NCBI GenBank assembly: GCA_964247055.1
Contig: OZ176056.1
Span: forward strand, 5,952,001-6,016,000
Source: Paragordius varius
Lineage: Eukaryota; Nematomorpha
Direction: 5' to 3'
DNA: 64,000 bases
Below, one piece after another: positions 40,312 through 52,900 of the stretch; position 1 is the first letter of the stretch, and each line of letters begins with the position of its first letter. A program made the translations under genes and the position numbers. Below the pieces are notes generated by a model that worked only from the letters and a program-made list of their open reading frames with translations, did no database searches and was not told the origin of the DNA.

Positions 40312-40479
40312 TTGATTAATATTTTTTTACCTATATAAAAATTATTATTTACGTGGTTTATTGTTTTGTTTAAGATAAAAATTTTCAAAAAAATAGTAAT
40401 AAAATTTTTCCAAAAAATTAATTAAATATTACCATACCCCTTTAACAATATTTTAAGATTTTCATTTCTTTACCAAAGA

Positions 40480-40637
40480 TTTACGACGCCCTTCCCCAAC
40501 ACTTCTTTTACTTTTTTAATGAATATGATATGGTTTATACCATAGAGCTCTTGTTTTTTTCCATTCTTTACCAAATATTTATACCCATTTAATAAAAAAA
40601 AGTAAATTTTAAATAAAATAAAGGATACATGACTGTA
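40480..40637. mobile_element. MITE family M fragment, copy M3
   Basis: Right half of the MITE: CCATTCTTTACCAAATATTT, then AAATAAAATAAAGGATACAT and the end GACTG, as in M1 and M2. The left terminal repeat was not found. Confidence 0.55.
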
Positions 40638-41060
40638 TTTTGGAGGGCAGTGTATTGTAAACCCCTGGTATAAAACATATGAAACTTTTAAAAAAGGTAT
40701 TTGGAATTTTATTCTTTTGTCAATATTGTAGTACATACAATTAGCAGTCTCGTTGTATAAATAATGTATGTTGCTCCTTATACAATTAGTAAAAATAACG
40801 TAATAGAAAGGATAAGGAACTCCATGTTGTAAAACAGACACAATAAACAAATAACAAAATTACCTAAATAAAGGACAGAAGTTCCACACATGCAAAGCAC
40901 CTTTGCTAAATTGACCAAATGCCACTTCAAGAGAAAATAGGTATACGACATACAAAGAGCATTAGCCAGTATGGGATTAAAAATGCGCCTATAGATTTGA
41001 TTCAATCATAAATATAATTAACCTCCGCCATTTCGGTAACAAAGACCGACAGTGAATAAG

Positions 41061-42130
41061 CCCTTTTGAGAATTAGGACCTCAGTTTTGCCCCACCCAGG
41101 TAAAAATGAGTTTTAAAATCGATAGATGAATACATCAAGTTAGCTAATCTTAGACGAGACCATTTATATTAAGATTAGAATACATTTTAATAACCTTTTA
41201 TATATGAGTTAAACTAGTGTATCAATTTTGTATTTAACCTGTACACGTTATTTTACCTTGGTTTAACATGTAAATATTATATTCACAAGTATATAAACAT
41301 CGCAAACTGTATATAGTTTAGTCTTTGCATTCACTCCTCTGAGTATCAATAATGTACTCTTTTCTGATATCCTTTTCTATTTCTCTCTTATTGTTTTACG
41401 GTTTCTCGATTTACTACAAAAACAAAGCCTTAAAGTTTGAAAGACATTTTCAACAAACGTGTGGGCCCATTCGGTTTCATGGACCAGGGTAACTAAGCCC
41501 TTTTTTGAATTAGTCCCTCAGTTTGGCCCGGCACTTATGAAAAATGGGATTTTTTGGAAGGTGTTGGCTTTGGGTCATGATTTCGGAAAACGTGTGGACC
41601 TAGTCAGTTTCAATAGTGTATTTTTATCGTTTTACAATTGCGCCGAATCGACTAAGCCCATTTTATCACTCCCCCAATTTAGCCCCGTTAGTATTTTTTA
41701 TAAAACGTGTGGGCCCATGCGAGCTAAAAAGTGCTATTTTTATATATAAATGCGCTAAAGGTGATACCATTTTTTATATTAGCCCCTCTATCCCCCGTCC
41801 AAGGAAAAATCATTTTATTCAATAAATATTGGCTTTAAAGCACATTCCAGAAAAATGGCCTATTCAGTTAATATAATTTTTTTAATGCTTTATCAATCTG
41901 ACTACGGTGCTGAGCCCTTTTTTTGAATTAGCCTCCCAATTTTTCCCCGCCCATGTATTAATTATTTTTAAACAGTTGGGGGCTTTGACACCCGATAAAA
42001 ACGTGTGGCCGCAGTTAATTTTAAATCTATATAATTTAATTTCTACGAAAGTTAATGTAGGTTTTTTACGTCCCTCAACTAAGCCCCGTCTGTTTCTTTC
42101 ACAAAATTGACTTTAAAACAGTTTTTCTGT
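41061..42130 (+). repeat. Helitron-related repeats at the 5' edge of pseudogene B
   Basis: Blocks of the form AAGCCCTTTTTTGAATTAGT, then CCTCAGTTTGGCCC, then AAAACGTGTGGGCCCAT recur near 41,061-41,110, 41,491-41,620, 41,655-41,720 and 41,911-42,010. The same blocks occur in the leaders of Helitrons H1 and H2. The first of them directly abuts the surviving end of exon 1 of pseudogene B. The segment between 41,130 and 41,450 shows nothing recognisable. Confidence 0.6.
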
Positions 42131-42898
42131 AAGATTGCGATCCCAGGATCAATATTAGAAATATTTTAATTATATAAATGCGCCTCCGACCGCTGTACTT
42201 TTTCTCTTTCAATCTTGCAATGTAAAAACGAAGTTTTCTATAATAATAGATTTTGAAGCATTATAATTAATTTAACAATGAAATATTGATTGTTAATAAA
42301 AGTCAAGTATACTATATTTGAAAAATATTGGCTCCAGGGTTATACTCCACTCGATGTTAGCTAATGTATTATTTTTTTTAATTACGATAAATGCATGTGT
42401 TTTCCTTTGCTTTAAAATCAAATATGATTATTTTTGTATGAGAGTTGTAACTGCCACTGGATATTAAAACACAAAGCATTGGAAAATTATTATAAAGTTT
42501 AATACATTCTTGGAGTTATTATTCTAATATTTGTGTATTAAATCGGAACTATTCTTGATGATGTTATATACCAGGGGTGAACGTTAGTCCGCGGTCGACT
42601 TCATGACCGCCTGAAATTTACAAAAAATGGAAAAAATATTTTTGTAGAGAATTTATTTCCGCAAAATTATAATTTATTTTTAATTTATTTTTATTTTGTG
42701 TTTAAAAATTTACTTGTTAATAAAAAATATATATAACTACGTTAATTTATTATTTTATTAATAGTAAATTTATTATATATATTTAATCAAACTTTATATC
42801 ATTTGTGATTTCCTTAGAAAATATTAGTATAATTAAAACTTTAAGTCAGAAAAATGTTAAGTATTGATATGGAAATGAATGGAAAGATTATTTTTTAA

Positions 42899-44908
42899 TC
42901 TATATATCTAAAATTGAAAATGCTGGCTTTGTGATCTATGGCGAAAAAATTAATCATTGATGGATGGCCCGGCTTAGCCCTTTTTATAAATTAGGTTCCC
43001 AGTTCGGGCCCACTCCGTGTAAAAAACGGTTTTTTTCGAAACATAAGTCCAAAAAATCATGTCTTTGCGACAATTTTCCAGAAAACATGTTGGATCATTC
43101 GATTTAAAATATAATTTTTTGCTCATTTTCGATTGGGCCCAACGTCGGCTCGCTTTTTTAATTTAGGACTCTTTTTTACCCGCTCCCCCCCGTAAATGCC
43201 ATTTTTTTCAAAAAAATTTAGTCCATAAAAATAATTTTTTAAAATCAATTTTTGCACAAGGTAAGATCGTAAATCAATACATTCTCTGTTAAAAGGCAAG
43301 AGTTTTATTCGAGCGTTTCTTTTTTATTGGTTGCCGGGTAAGGAGATACCCGCTAAAAACATTCCCGTCATATCGAAATAGCGTGTCTTTACGGCTAAAA
43401 TTTTGAACACCTATCAGGCCATATGAGTTCAATAGGTGCTTATGATAACAAGACAAATATTTAGCGTGTGGTTTTTTAAAATTAGCCGTTAATTGAGCCC
43501 TTTACGCCCTAAAAAATGCGCCACCATATAATGATTTTGCAGTTCTGAGTCAATTTTTTCAAAAATTATGAGACCATATGAAATCAATCATATTTCCAGG
43601 TATTCTCCGTAAGCGCTTTTTATCAGCCTATGAGTAGGGAGCTACCCGCCTAAAACTTTGGCTACCAGGAAATTCTGTTGTATACGAGTTAATTTTCAGA
43701 AAACCCATCAGGCCATATAAGTTTAATAAGGGCCTGAAATATTACCCGTAAAAAGGCAAATATTTAGATCGGGCGTTTTTTAAAATTAGCCGTTAATTTG
43801 GCTTTTTACGCCCTAAAAAAGGGTATCATATAGTTTTGAAGCCATTTTTCCAAAAACTATTAAGAACATATGGAATGAATGATGATTCAGGTATTTTCGG
43901 AATTTTTTTTATCGATTGTTTTTTATATTGGCCACTAGGTAGGGGGCTACTTGCCTACAACTGCGCCACCATATCGATACAGCGTGATTTTGGAGGCAAA
44001 AAAGCTTATCAGGCCATATGAGTACAATAAGGGTGAAATATTATCCATAAAAAGGCAAAAATTTAAGTAGAGCCTTTATTATACCCCTTAATTAGACCCT
44101 TGCCCTGAAAAATGCGCCCTCATAGAACGTTAATTTTTAAGCAATTTTTCGAAACGAGAGCATTTGGAATAAATCATGAATCCATGTATTACCGGAATTA
44201 AAGCAAAAATTTCAATCAATACCCGCGTAAAACTGCGTCATATCGAAGCCTTTTTAGCCAAATTTTAGAAAACCTATACTTATAGGAACGTATGGAATCC
44301 ATGATATTTCCAGATAATCCCCATATAAAGGCAAAAACTTTGCCCAACGCTTTTTTATACCTGCCCCTGTGTAGAAGAAACCGCCAAAAACTGCCCCACT
44401 ATTAGAAATTGCGTTGTTTTGGATCTAATTTACAGAAAACTTATGTAGCCATAAGAGTTCATTAAAAGCTTGAAATATTTAATAGCCGTTAATTTAGGGC
44501 CTTTATGCCCTAAAAATACGCCATCATATAATGATTATTTAGGGTTGAGGTATTTCGCATAGTCTCTTAGACGATGGTATCAAAATTGATCCAAATATTT
44601 TCCTTATAAAGGCAAAGAATATAACCCAGCGCTTTTCCATATGGGTCTATGGGTAGGAGTCAACCGGTTTATAACTGAGACGCCATACAATAACTGCGTA
44701 GATGTGGAGAATTTTCTAAAACTTAAAAGGGAATATGATTTCAGTTAAACACCTTTCGTGTAAATTCTTATAATATCATAAATCTTAAAATAAATCCAAA
44801 AACCCTTAAAAGAATAATTAAAGACATTCGTTTTATTAAATATGTTTTTTTAATATTTTTTTATCTCCATAACCACTAATTGCAATCAGCGAAGCTTGAC
44901 AGGGCTAG
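42899..44908 (+). mobile_element. Non-autonomous Helitron, copy H1 (best preserved)
   Basis: Begins TCTATATATCTAAAATTG directly after an A, and ends with GCGAAGCTTGACAGGG then CTAG at 44,905-44,908 directly before T; this fits Helitron insertion between A and T, with no target duplication. Length is 2,010 bp. A leader of about 430 bp is followed by tandem internal units of about 0.3 kb, starting near 43,340, 43,640, 43,940 and later, each holding GGGAGCTACCCGCC, AAACTGCG.CACCATATCGA, ATCAGGCCATATGAGT, ATTACCCGTAAAAAGGCAAA, TTAGCCGTTAATT, CGCCCTAAAAAATGCG and CATATGGAATCAATCATG-like blocks. No Rep/helicase gene. Confidence 0.78.
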
Positions 44909-45845
44909 TAATGCATATAATTGTATTTGTTTAATATGATACTCCATCGTGGCCTTGCCCTAAAAAACATATGTGACGTCTTAATACGCTTATGAACTAT
45001 CAAAAATACACAGATATTTGCAAATTAAAAAAATCTATTGTAGGAGCAAGAAACACAGCAAAAATTAAAAAAAAATATAATTGCAAATTACCGGATATCA
45101 GAAATCGATTAAAAACAACAAATGTCTTTAGGACGAATTCGTAAAGACGCTTTGATTAATCTGAATGTATGAAAATTAAACAAAAAGAACATAATGGAAA
45201 CAAAAGCTTTTCCCTATCTAGAAGCACTACGAAGAGGTGATGATCTAAGAATCTTACCATAATTTTAAATGTAAATCTTGTATATTTTTGGCCTCAATTA
45301 AAAAGTCTACCGATTACGTTGGAATTCCAAATTTATGGGTTTTTATTGGCATGATCTTCCACGACAACCTTTTAACTAAGTAACAAAACTGCAGCGCGAC
45401 ATTCTTTTCGATTTAATGGAATTTCCAGTTAAAACCTGGTACGCCATAACATAAAATCTGGCAAAAATATTTGCCAAGTGCTACAAATCCATTTTTTACT
45501 TCAATATCTAAAATCCGTCGCAATATGTACAGTTAATTATCTATTTTGTAATTTATTATATAATGTTAATGTTTTAGTATATGTACTGATTGTGGCAACC
45601 AGTGCTCTTCTGAACCAACTAGTTATGTATTTTAATAATAACATTAATAGGTCAAAAATAGCTAGTCACCTCAATCTGTAAATAGAGATCTATATATTTG
45701 TATCATTTGTGGTTAAGTGATAAATGAATTTTGCTTAAAATCATATCGCGTGAAATTTTCTAGCAAAAAATTAGCCCGGGGAGTTAATCCCCTCTGTTTA
45801 CAATATATCCAATTCAGATGACCGTTTACTAATCCCCCCCCCCCA
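44909..45845. other. Unassigned stretch, no gene recognised
   Basis: Includes a weakly protein-like frame near 45,120-45,250 and a hydrophobic frame at 45,478-45,681; neither has a recognisable family or splice context. A poly-C run lies at about 45,833-45,843. Confidence 0.35.
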
Positions 45846-47302
45846 AAAAAAAAATGACTAATAAAATGGTTTCACTTTTTTATTTGATAAATTCCATAAA
45901 AGAAATCAAATTGAATAAAAAAACATTTACTTTCTCAACATGTACTCGACGCATTGAAGATTTTAAATATATTTTCAACAATACTTTATTGGAACTGAAA
46001 AATTACAAATATTTTAGTATTTTTATTGTTTCTAGACTGATAATGGTTCAGCATCTCAACGTGCGCTCTTCGTGAGATTTATATATATATATATATTGTA
46101 TATGAAAAAATTGGTTTCGATCTCGACAGATGACTCTATGACTGATAAAAAGGATTTATTCATATTTTGAAAAACAAATATAATTGGCTAAATATTTATC
46201 CTTTCACAGCTTTCATCAGCAGAACTTGGTTTCGCATGTACAAGATGAATCACCCAATTTAATAATTAAAACGGTTGTGGATATAGTTAACCGCATCCAT
46301 GGCAAAGAAATCAACCGCGGTAACATAAACCTTCTGAAAGATATCACAGTGAATTTGATTATATTCTTTTATACACCGCTGTGAGATGGCTAAGTTTTAG
46401 CAAAGTATTAAGATTTTTTATTTTAAAACATGAAATTCGATTTACGGTAACGGAAAGTTTGACAAATTAATAGTCACAAATGAGTTTTATTAGCCTACTT
46501 TTGCGACATTGCTTTTAAACTTTGTATTTTTAATATAAGTCCTCAAGAGAGAAAAATAATAACCCAATTTGCTAATCAAATATTAGCTTTTAAAGAAAAA
46601 TAAATGATATATAAAAAAGATTTAAAAAATAAGTATTTATGAAGAAAATAAGCGCGGAAATAATAGACAATTATTCATTTTGATCATGAGACAAAACTCA
46701 GATTTGAGAATTAAGAAATATTAAAAAATGCTTTAAACTCGTTGAGAATCCATGGTATATGGATACATCCAATATTATGCAACTGGATCATTTTTATCGT
46801 AACATTAAGTCGTATATTTTGGATATGATTCCAATTTTGAGGCTATGTTCAAGGAGAATCGTAGAGAAGAAAAGTATGTAGAGTTTTGGCAAGATCTGCC
46901 AAATAAATATGAATATAAAATGTGCTCAAGTTATCCTAACTGTTTTTCCCTCAACTCACACGTGTGCGGCATATTAAAAATGAAGTATGCCAAGAATATA
47001 CACAGAAATCGCTTAACCGATGATCATATGAACGACGTGTTAAAATTGGCCGTCATGAGACGAAATCAAATTTGTCAAAAACTATTGGTTAATATCAAAA
47101 TAGATGTTCTAAAATATTTTAATTTTTTAAACAAAATGGTGCAAACCGAGTTTTTAGCAGGATGCGATCCGCAAAAAATTGTGCTGATTTAGATAAATAT
47201 TTTCATAAAATAGCTATGGAATATTTGCCATTATAAGGTTAATGGCCCTCATATATAAATATATTTTATTTGGCCCGTCAAATTTTTTGGTGATTACCTC
47301 TG
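45846..47302 (+). mobile_element. hAT DNA transposon, copy 3, 5'-truncated
   Basis: Same family as the copies at 5.5 and 32.8 kb, in opposite orientation. Transposase blocks in order: TRRIEDFKYIFNNTLLELKN (45,945-46,005), an AFHQQNLVSHV then KTVVDIVNRIHGKEINRGN segment (46,195-46,330), and the C-terminal dimerisation region with MKYAKNIHRNRLTDDHMNDV (46,980-47,040), whose family form is KMKYIKNKYRNRLTDEHL. The right end reads TGATTACCTCTG, a mutated terminal repeat. The left end and N-terminus are missing. Stops and frameshifts separate the blocks. A short (TA)n tract interrupts it near 46,080. Confidence 0.8.
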
Positions 47303-48143
47303 CTCTAAAATGACTACGAGTCGTTATAAACTTTATAATACCATAATTATATGTCCATCAGAGGATATTAAGGGTTTTGTGAATGAGTTTTGCCCCAGGA
47401 AATTTTATGAGAGCTTTAACATTATATTAACTTTGAAAATTATAACGGTTATTAATTCGGTGAAAAGGTTGTCCCAAAATAGACGTCTCCTAATTTTTTT
47501 ACATAATGTTGTATCATGAGCAAGATCTATGTATTTGTTGCGCTAGTATCTCTAGCATTGTTTTTGCAGGTATTCTTGATAGAGTCTACTCAATTTATAA
47601 ATTAACACCTTAAATCATGCGTATTAAATTCTATAAAAGAAAAAAACTGTGTTTACTTTGATAAACAAGTCAGGTATGAATATTTATTTAAAAAATCATT
47701 ATTGAAGTCTCTGTTCATAAACATATATAATTATCTATTCATATTAATTATATATATAAAATTAAAATAGATGAGATGTATTGATATAAAATACAAACAT
47801 TATTCGTGATAATTTTGATATTGACTTTTATAAGGTTCCAGGACCGGATGCCAATTATGGGACGGTTTCAAAGAATTGCATATTTTCTACAAATATTAAA
47901 AAGTATTGATCATGTAATAAAAATTATATAACCCATATACAATAATAAAATTTTTTTTAACCTTTGACGTTTTATGTGCCAAAAATATAATTTTATGAAA
48001 ATAAAAAATAAACCTAGTTATCTCATAAAATCTTTAATAAGGTTAAAGACTTTTTATCAGATTTTTTATTTTTTTTTGATTATTATAAACTATAAATTGG
48101 TAGTAAAATTTAAAGTCTCTTTTTAGAAGTAAAAACCGTATAG

Positions 48144-48182
<39 letters not shown>

Positions 48183-48716
48183 TATTAAAAAGGTGTAATT
48201 CAAAAACTATGGCTTTATTTCTTTGCGGCTATTCGTATAAGAAAGGTTGTCTTTAAATAATAATTTACATATAAAATACAATGTAGATACGCAAAGATCC
48301 AACTTTTTATTAAAAAAGCATCTATAATTTTTATACATTTATAAAATAATGATTTTAACATTTAACATTGATTATGTTATCAATCTGACACCCGTCATGA
48401 TAAACTTTTATAATACATAATGCCTATTTAATTAAATACTTATGCTGATCATACATTTTTCTGTTATTTAAATAAGTCTTAGAAGTTATTTAAAGAACCC
48501 CTTACCTTACCACAAACTTACAAGTTTAATGGTATTATGGGATCCGCATAATGAGCCAAAAAATATTAATAAAAAATCTTCTCTTCAAATGCTGAGATAT
48601 GTTAATTTCAAAAAATTTTCTATACTTTTGAAAAAAGGGTGTGAGGCAGTAATTTACCTATGCATCTAAGCCACATTCAGGGTCACTATAAGGGTTGGGT
48701 GATCTACTGATTAATA
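47303..48716. other. A+T-rich stretch, no gene seen
   Basis: Contains a (TA)n microsatellite at 48,149-48,181 and otherwise nothing recognisable. Confidence 0.4.
48149..48181. repeat. (TA)n microsatellite
   Basis: Uninterrupted alternating AT tract. Confidence 0.95.
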
Positions 48717-49869
48717 CCATTTCCCAGTAAAAATAAACGTTTTTTTTCAGTCAATCAAAAATTTTCCCAGTCAATCAAAACGTTTTCCTAGTCAATCGAA
48801 ACGTTTTCTCAGTTAATCAAAACGTTTTTTCAGATAATCGAAACATTTTTAGTCAATAAAAACAATTTCCCAATCAATAAAAACATCCAGACAAAAACGG
48901 TTTTATTTTTGGTAATAAATATCAAAACAAGAATATAAAAGTAAGTTTTAACCATTATCAGCGTAATATTAGAATATTATTTTATATAACACACTTATTG
49001 AATGACAATTTTTTCAAGTATAAGTGCAAATCATTTATGGCTTATTCTTTAAATGTTATATTTTTGGAATTTGAGTTAAGATAATATTTTTTATTTTATC
49101 GATGGTTCGCATTAATATATGCGGTTATCTTAGATAAATCTATAGTTACGGATGAAATAATAAATTTATAAAAATATACGATTTTTATAAGGTCATTTAA
49201 CACGTAAACTTTACGCTAATTTTATAATATTTATCATTTGGTCAATCAAACGCCCAGGCAATTTTTCTGAACGAGTATATTAAATTGGTAACGAATTAAA
49301 AAAATTGTTATATTGTGTTTGTATTTTACAGTCTTATGTCTAATCGAAAAATTAATTGAATGCATGTATATAATTCAAATAAGGAACGCTGTGCTTAAAA
49401 ATGCGGCCCGTGAAGCCATTTAGTTGGACACCCTTGTTTTAGTCAAATATCCTTTTTATTAAATATAAAATCAAAAACAATTTTATTAAAAAAATATTTT
49501 GTTCAGATATTTTTTCCGACAGTATTGTTATCGAACTTGAAATGTGTATTGAAGCGTTCCGCAAATATGCCAACCATCGATAAAATAAAAAATATTATCT
49601 TCAAAACATCTCAAATTCCAAAAATATAACTTTTAAAGAATAAGTCATTAATGATTCGGTATGGAATATAATTGAAAAAAATGTCATTCAAATTGTGTTT
49701 TTATAAAAAATGATATCCTAATATTACGCTGATAATGGTTAAAAGTTATTTTATTGTTCTGATATATATCATAAAAAAACAACCGTTTTTATTGACTGGG
49801 AAAACGTTTCGATTGTTTGGGAAAATGTTTCAAATGACTGGGAAAACGTTTATTTTGACTGGGAAATGG
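48717..49869. mobile_element. Long-terminal-inverted-repeat element F1, flanked by TA
   Basis: Both ends read CCATTTCCCAGT in inverted orientation and are flanked by TA (48,715-48,716 and 49,870-49,871). Just inside each end is a cluster of direct repeats of a CCCAGTCAATCAAAACGTTTT-type unit: about six copies on the left (48,725-48,890) and four on the right (49,780-49,865). Inverted similarity then continues inward for about 410 bp (left) and 325 bp (right), for example TTTTATTTTATCGATGG against CCATCGATAAAATAAAAA. The element has no coding capacity. It ends about 50 bp from the stop codon of gene A. Confidence 0.75.
49250..49436 (-). mobile_element. End of a hAT-like repeat Y inside F1
   Basis: On the minus strand it starts CAAGGGTGTCCAAC, then GGGCCGCATTT, then AGACATAAGACTGT and ACACAATATAACAATTTTT. 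The same order of blocks occurs at 56,306-56,455. A GTGTCCAAC start with GGCCGCA nearby is common at ends of ancient hAT elements, but no transposase is present here. Confidence 0.5.
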
Positions 49870-49916
49870 TATAAAATCACGGTGTTAAAAAATCGGGGTT
49901 ACTTTGCATAGCACTA

Positions 49917-52900
49917 TTATTTAGTTGTCTTGAAATGATATATAAAAGAGTAATATATTACTTTGAGATACGAATCTCCCATTTTCCCGCTAAACCAAAT
50001 GTGATAAATTGCATATGCAGGGATTGGGATAAGACTGAGACAAGATATGAGCCAACCAACGCTTGTTGCCCATTGGGGGTACGTGTAATCTCCATATTGC
50101 ACAGGTGCATGGAATATTATGTTAAACAAGAGAGCAATCTATAACATTAGTAAATTAACTTTTAATGGGATCAAAAGAAATATTAATATTATGAATGAAG
50201 GCTATGTTTTATTTTTGTTGAATTATGATAATATAGTATAAAACATTTGCTTAATTTTATAATTGGTGGCTATTGCTGAAGGAAGACAATTACATACAAT
50301 TAAAATATTTTGAAAGCCTCATTTTTTAGATTCGACTTAATTTTTTTATCAATAGCCAACACCCATAAAAACTTTGGGATAAAAAAGTGTGCCTTAACCC
50401 ATATAAAAATTACAATGGGGTAAAATATAGAAAGGATTATAATTTGTTTCATAAAATTTAATAGTTTTATAGATTCAGGCATAAAAATTTATTATTTTAC
50501 TATCTAAATTGATATTTCTCAGGCCATTACAAAAAAATGGCAACTATAAGCTATTAAAATTACTTACAATTAACAAAATGGGTATAACATATTTCCAAAG
50601 GAAAATCCATAGTCTTGCAAAAACAACTTTACGATTCATCATAAACTCTACGTCTTTAAGGAATTTGTGAGCTCCTAAAATGCATTCATGGATTTATATA
50701 TAGTCATGTATCCTTTATTTTATCAAAAATTAATTTCTCGTTAAATGGGTATAAATATTTGTAAACGTATGGAAAAAACAAGCGCACTATGGTATTAACA
50801 ATATCATATTTCAGAAGTAAAAGGATTACTATTCTTGTTTTTCCATTCTTTACGAAATATTTATATACATTTAACAAAATAAAATAAATTTTTGATAAAA
50901 TGAAGGATGACTGTAATTTTAATATATAAATTTCATTTGATTCACAATTAAATAAATAAAATTATATATATATTACCATAGATCCAAGAAATAGAAATCG
51001 TTTCAAACAAACAAAAAATCATGACGGAAAGAATGGCCATATACCAATCAAACAATTGAAAAAGTAATATACCACACTAATATAAAAATCAGATATATAA
51101 TATATCTAACCAATATTTAATCAAAAAGTATATTTTTTTACCCTTAAAAGGTATGGTAATCCCAATAAAAACATTATGATTGAGGCGAAAAAACTGAAGA
51201 GATATCTATGATGCCGATAACGTCTGGGTAGTGCTTCATACATTGCAGTATAAACAACTTCAAGTTGTACAAACTATAAAAATAAAATAACTTTTAATGC
51301 TTTTTTAAAAAATGGTATAATAGGTTTTAAAATAAAATATGTATTAATTGGTAGAATTAACAGAAATCAATAGTTTTATTTGGAGTTTTAAAAAAACAAT
51401 AGGCAAGTGGTTTTAATAACCGACATACACGTGATAAAAAAAACTGCCTCTATTTGACAATTATTTAATATATTCTATAATGATATATAAAAACAGCTTT
51501 TATACATCCCAAACCATACTTTAGTTTAATCAAAAATTTATGGTAAGATACATTTAAGAATTCTGTGTGAATGCAACTAAAAAATAATATGTATTAACTA
51601 ACTATAGTATCGATTCCGACAGCCAGTAACATAGAGAAAAATAGGATAGCCCAAAAATTTGACCATGGCATGTGTAAAAGTGCTTCCGGATACACGATAA
51701 AAGCTAAGCCGACTCCTGTAACATAAAAAAAATGAATAATATATCATTTTTTATCCATAAATAAAGAAACATCTTAGTGATAAGATTAAACAACATTTTT
51801 TGTAATTCGAAGGATAATAAAAACAAGGACAACAAAGTATAATATAAATTAAGTAAATGGTAAAGACGAGTGATCTAAAGAAAAGAATGCTGTTTTATAT
51901 TAAAACAATAATATAACAAAATGAAGACATTTAGATTAAAACAACCTAAAAGCCTAAGGTTAGATAATCAGTTCAAAAATTTGGTAAAAAATAAAAAAAA
52001 TGATATTTTTTTCAAACCGTGTGTAGCAACTTTTTCGATAGGGATTGACAAGATATGTGACATAAATCCAACAAGCGAAAAAACGACTAACCCAGCATAC
52101 ACTGATGTAAAACAGCTTATGGTTGAGACTGTAACACTATCTCTATAAAAATATGTAAAGTTTTAAAATTTTTGTTTAAAAATACTTTTAACAATATTGG
52201 AAGTAAAGGCGTAAGAAAATAAATGTTTTATAAAAAAACTTAAGATATTTTACCAATAAAGGACTAATTAAAATAAGAAATATAACCTAAAATAACAAAT
52301 ATTATTAAGAATATAGCGGTTTGTTGAATTGTTTATATTTATCCATCTATTATAATCACCATATAATTTTAATTAACAGAAATGTTATATATTTAACATA
52401 AAATGGCATTGAAATTTTTTTTAAAAGATATGGTAACCTTAAACAATTATCACGAAATTTATTGTAACTAGCCATAGTTATGAGACCACCCCACCCAGGC
52501 CCGAGGGAGTAAAAGATTTGAGTTGCGGCTTCATTCCAAATCTATATTTTAAATTTCTTTCAATATAATTAAATTCGGAATTTAAATTTTTATATTTTAT
52601 CTTTTATTTTAAAGCAAATAATCTTAAAATAACAATGATATATAAAATTATATCTCATATTTTTTTTCAAACCTTAATGTGTTTGAGTTTGCTCCAATCA
52701 GGTTTGAGAAAAAATAAAATACCCTCCCAGGCTCCAGGTAAAAAGACAGTACGGATCAATAAAGCTGTTAATATTATGTAGGGTAGAGTGGCTGTCACAT
52801 AAACAATCTATCATTTTTTGTAGTAGCAACGGAAAAAATGGATTTTTTACATTATCATTCATTAATTCTTAAAAAAGTTAAAGAATACAATAAAAACTGA

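Larger units (their letters stand above)
8007..41060 (-). pseudogene. Decayed SLC6 sodium-coupled transporter (gene B), tandem relative of gene A
   Basis: Thirteen pieces match gene A in order and strand. Exon 1 remnant 41,023-41,060; 2: 40,864-40,988; 3: 28,300-28,501; 4: 28,091-28,202; 5: 27,796-27,928; 6: 26,859-26,993; 7: 25,596-25,699; 8: 15,321-15,445; 9: 14,384-14,490; 10: 14,189-14,320; 11: 9,322-9,421; 12: 8,565-8,671; 13: about 8,007-8,163. Exons 5, 7, 8, 10, 11 and 12 have exactly the gene A lengths. Exons 4, 5, 6, 7, 8, 10 and 12 are open, with motifs such as [25 protein letters not shown] and SYNKFR. Damage: exon 1 survives only as CYRNGG; exons 2, 3 and 9 have frameshifts; exon 11 has two stops; exon 13 has a stop; the exon 5 donor lacks GT; exon 7 has only a GC donor; exon 9 lacks an AG acceptor. 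Large insertions lie in introns 2, 7 and 10. A tandem duplicate decaying neutrally is the simplest reading. Confidence 0.85.

Noticed and set aside
41459-42110. Several overlapping plus-strand frames of 67-96 codons
   Set aside because: They follow the Helitron-related direct repeats and shift frame between units; no family recognised.
45478-45681. Hydrophobic 67-codon frame, possible membrane peptide
   Set aside because: Leucine, valine and tyrosine runs are expected by chance at this base composition, and there is no splice or family support.
50300-50482. Minus-strand 60-codon open frame with hydrophobic runs inside the gene A locus
   Set aside because: It lies wholly in intron 12 between well-matched exons 12 and 13, whose phases join without it, and it has no similarity to SLC6.
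51921-52148. Plus-strand 75-codon open frame
   Set aside because: It is the opposite-strand shadow of exon 8 of gene A.
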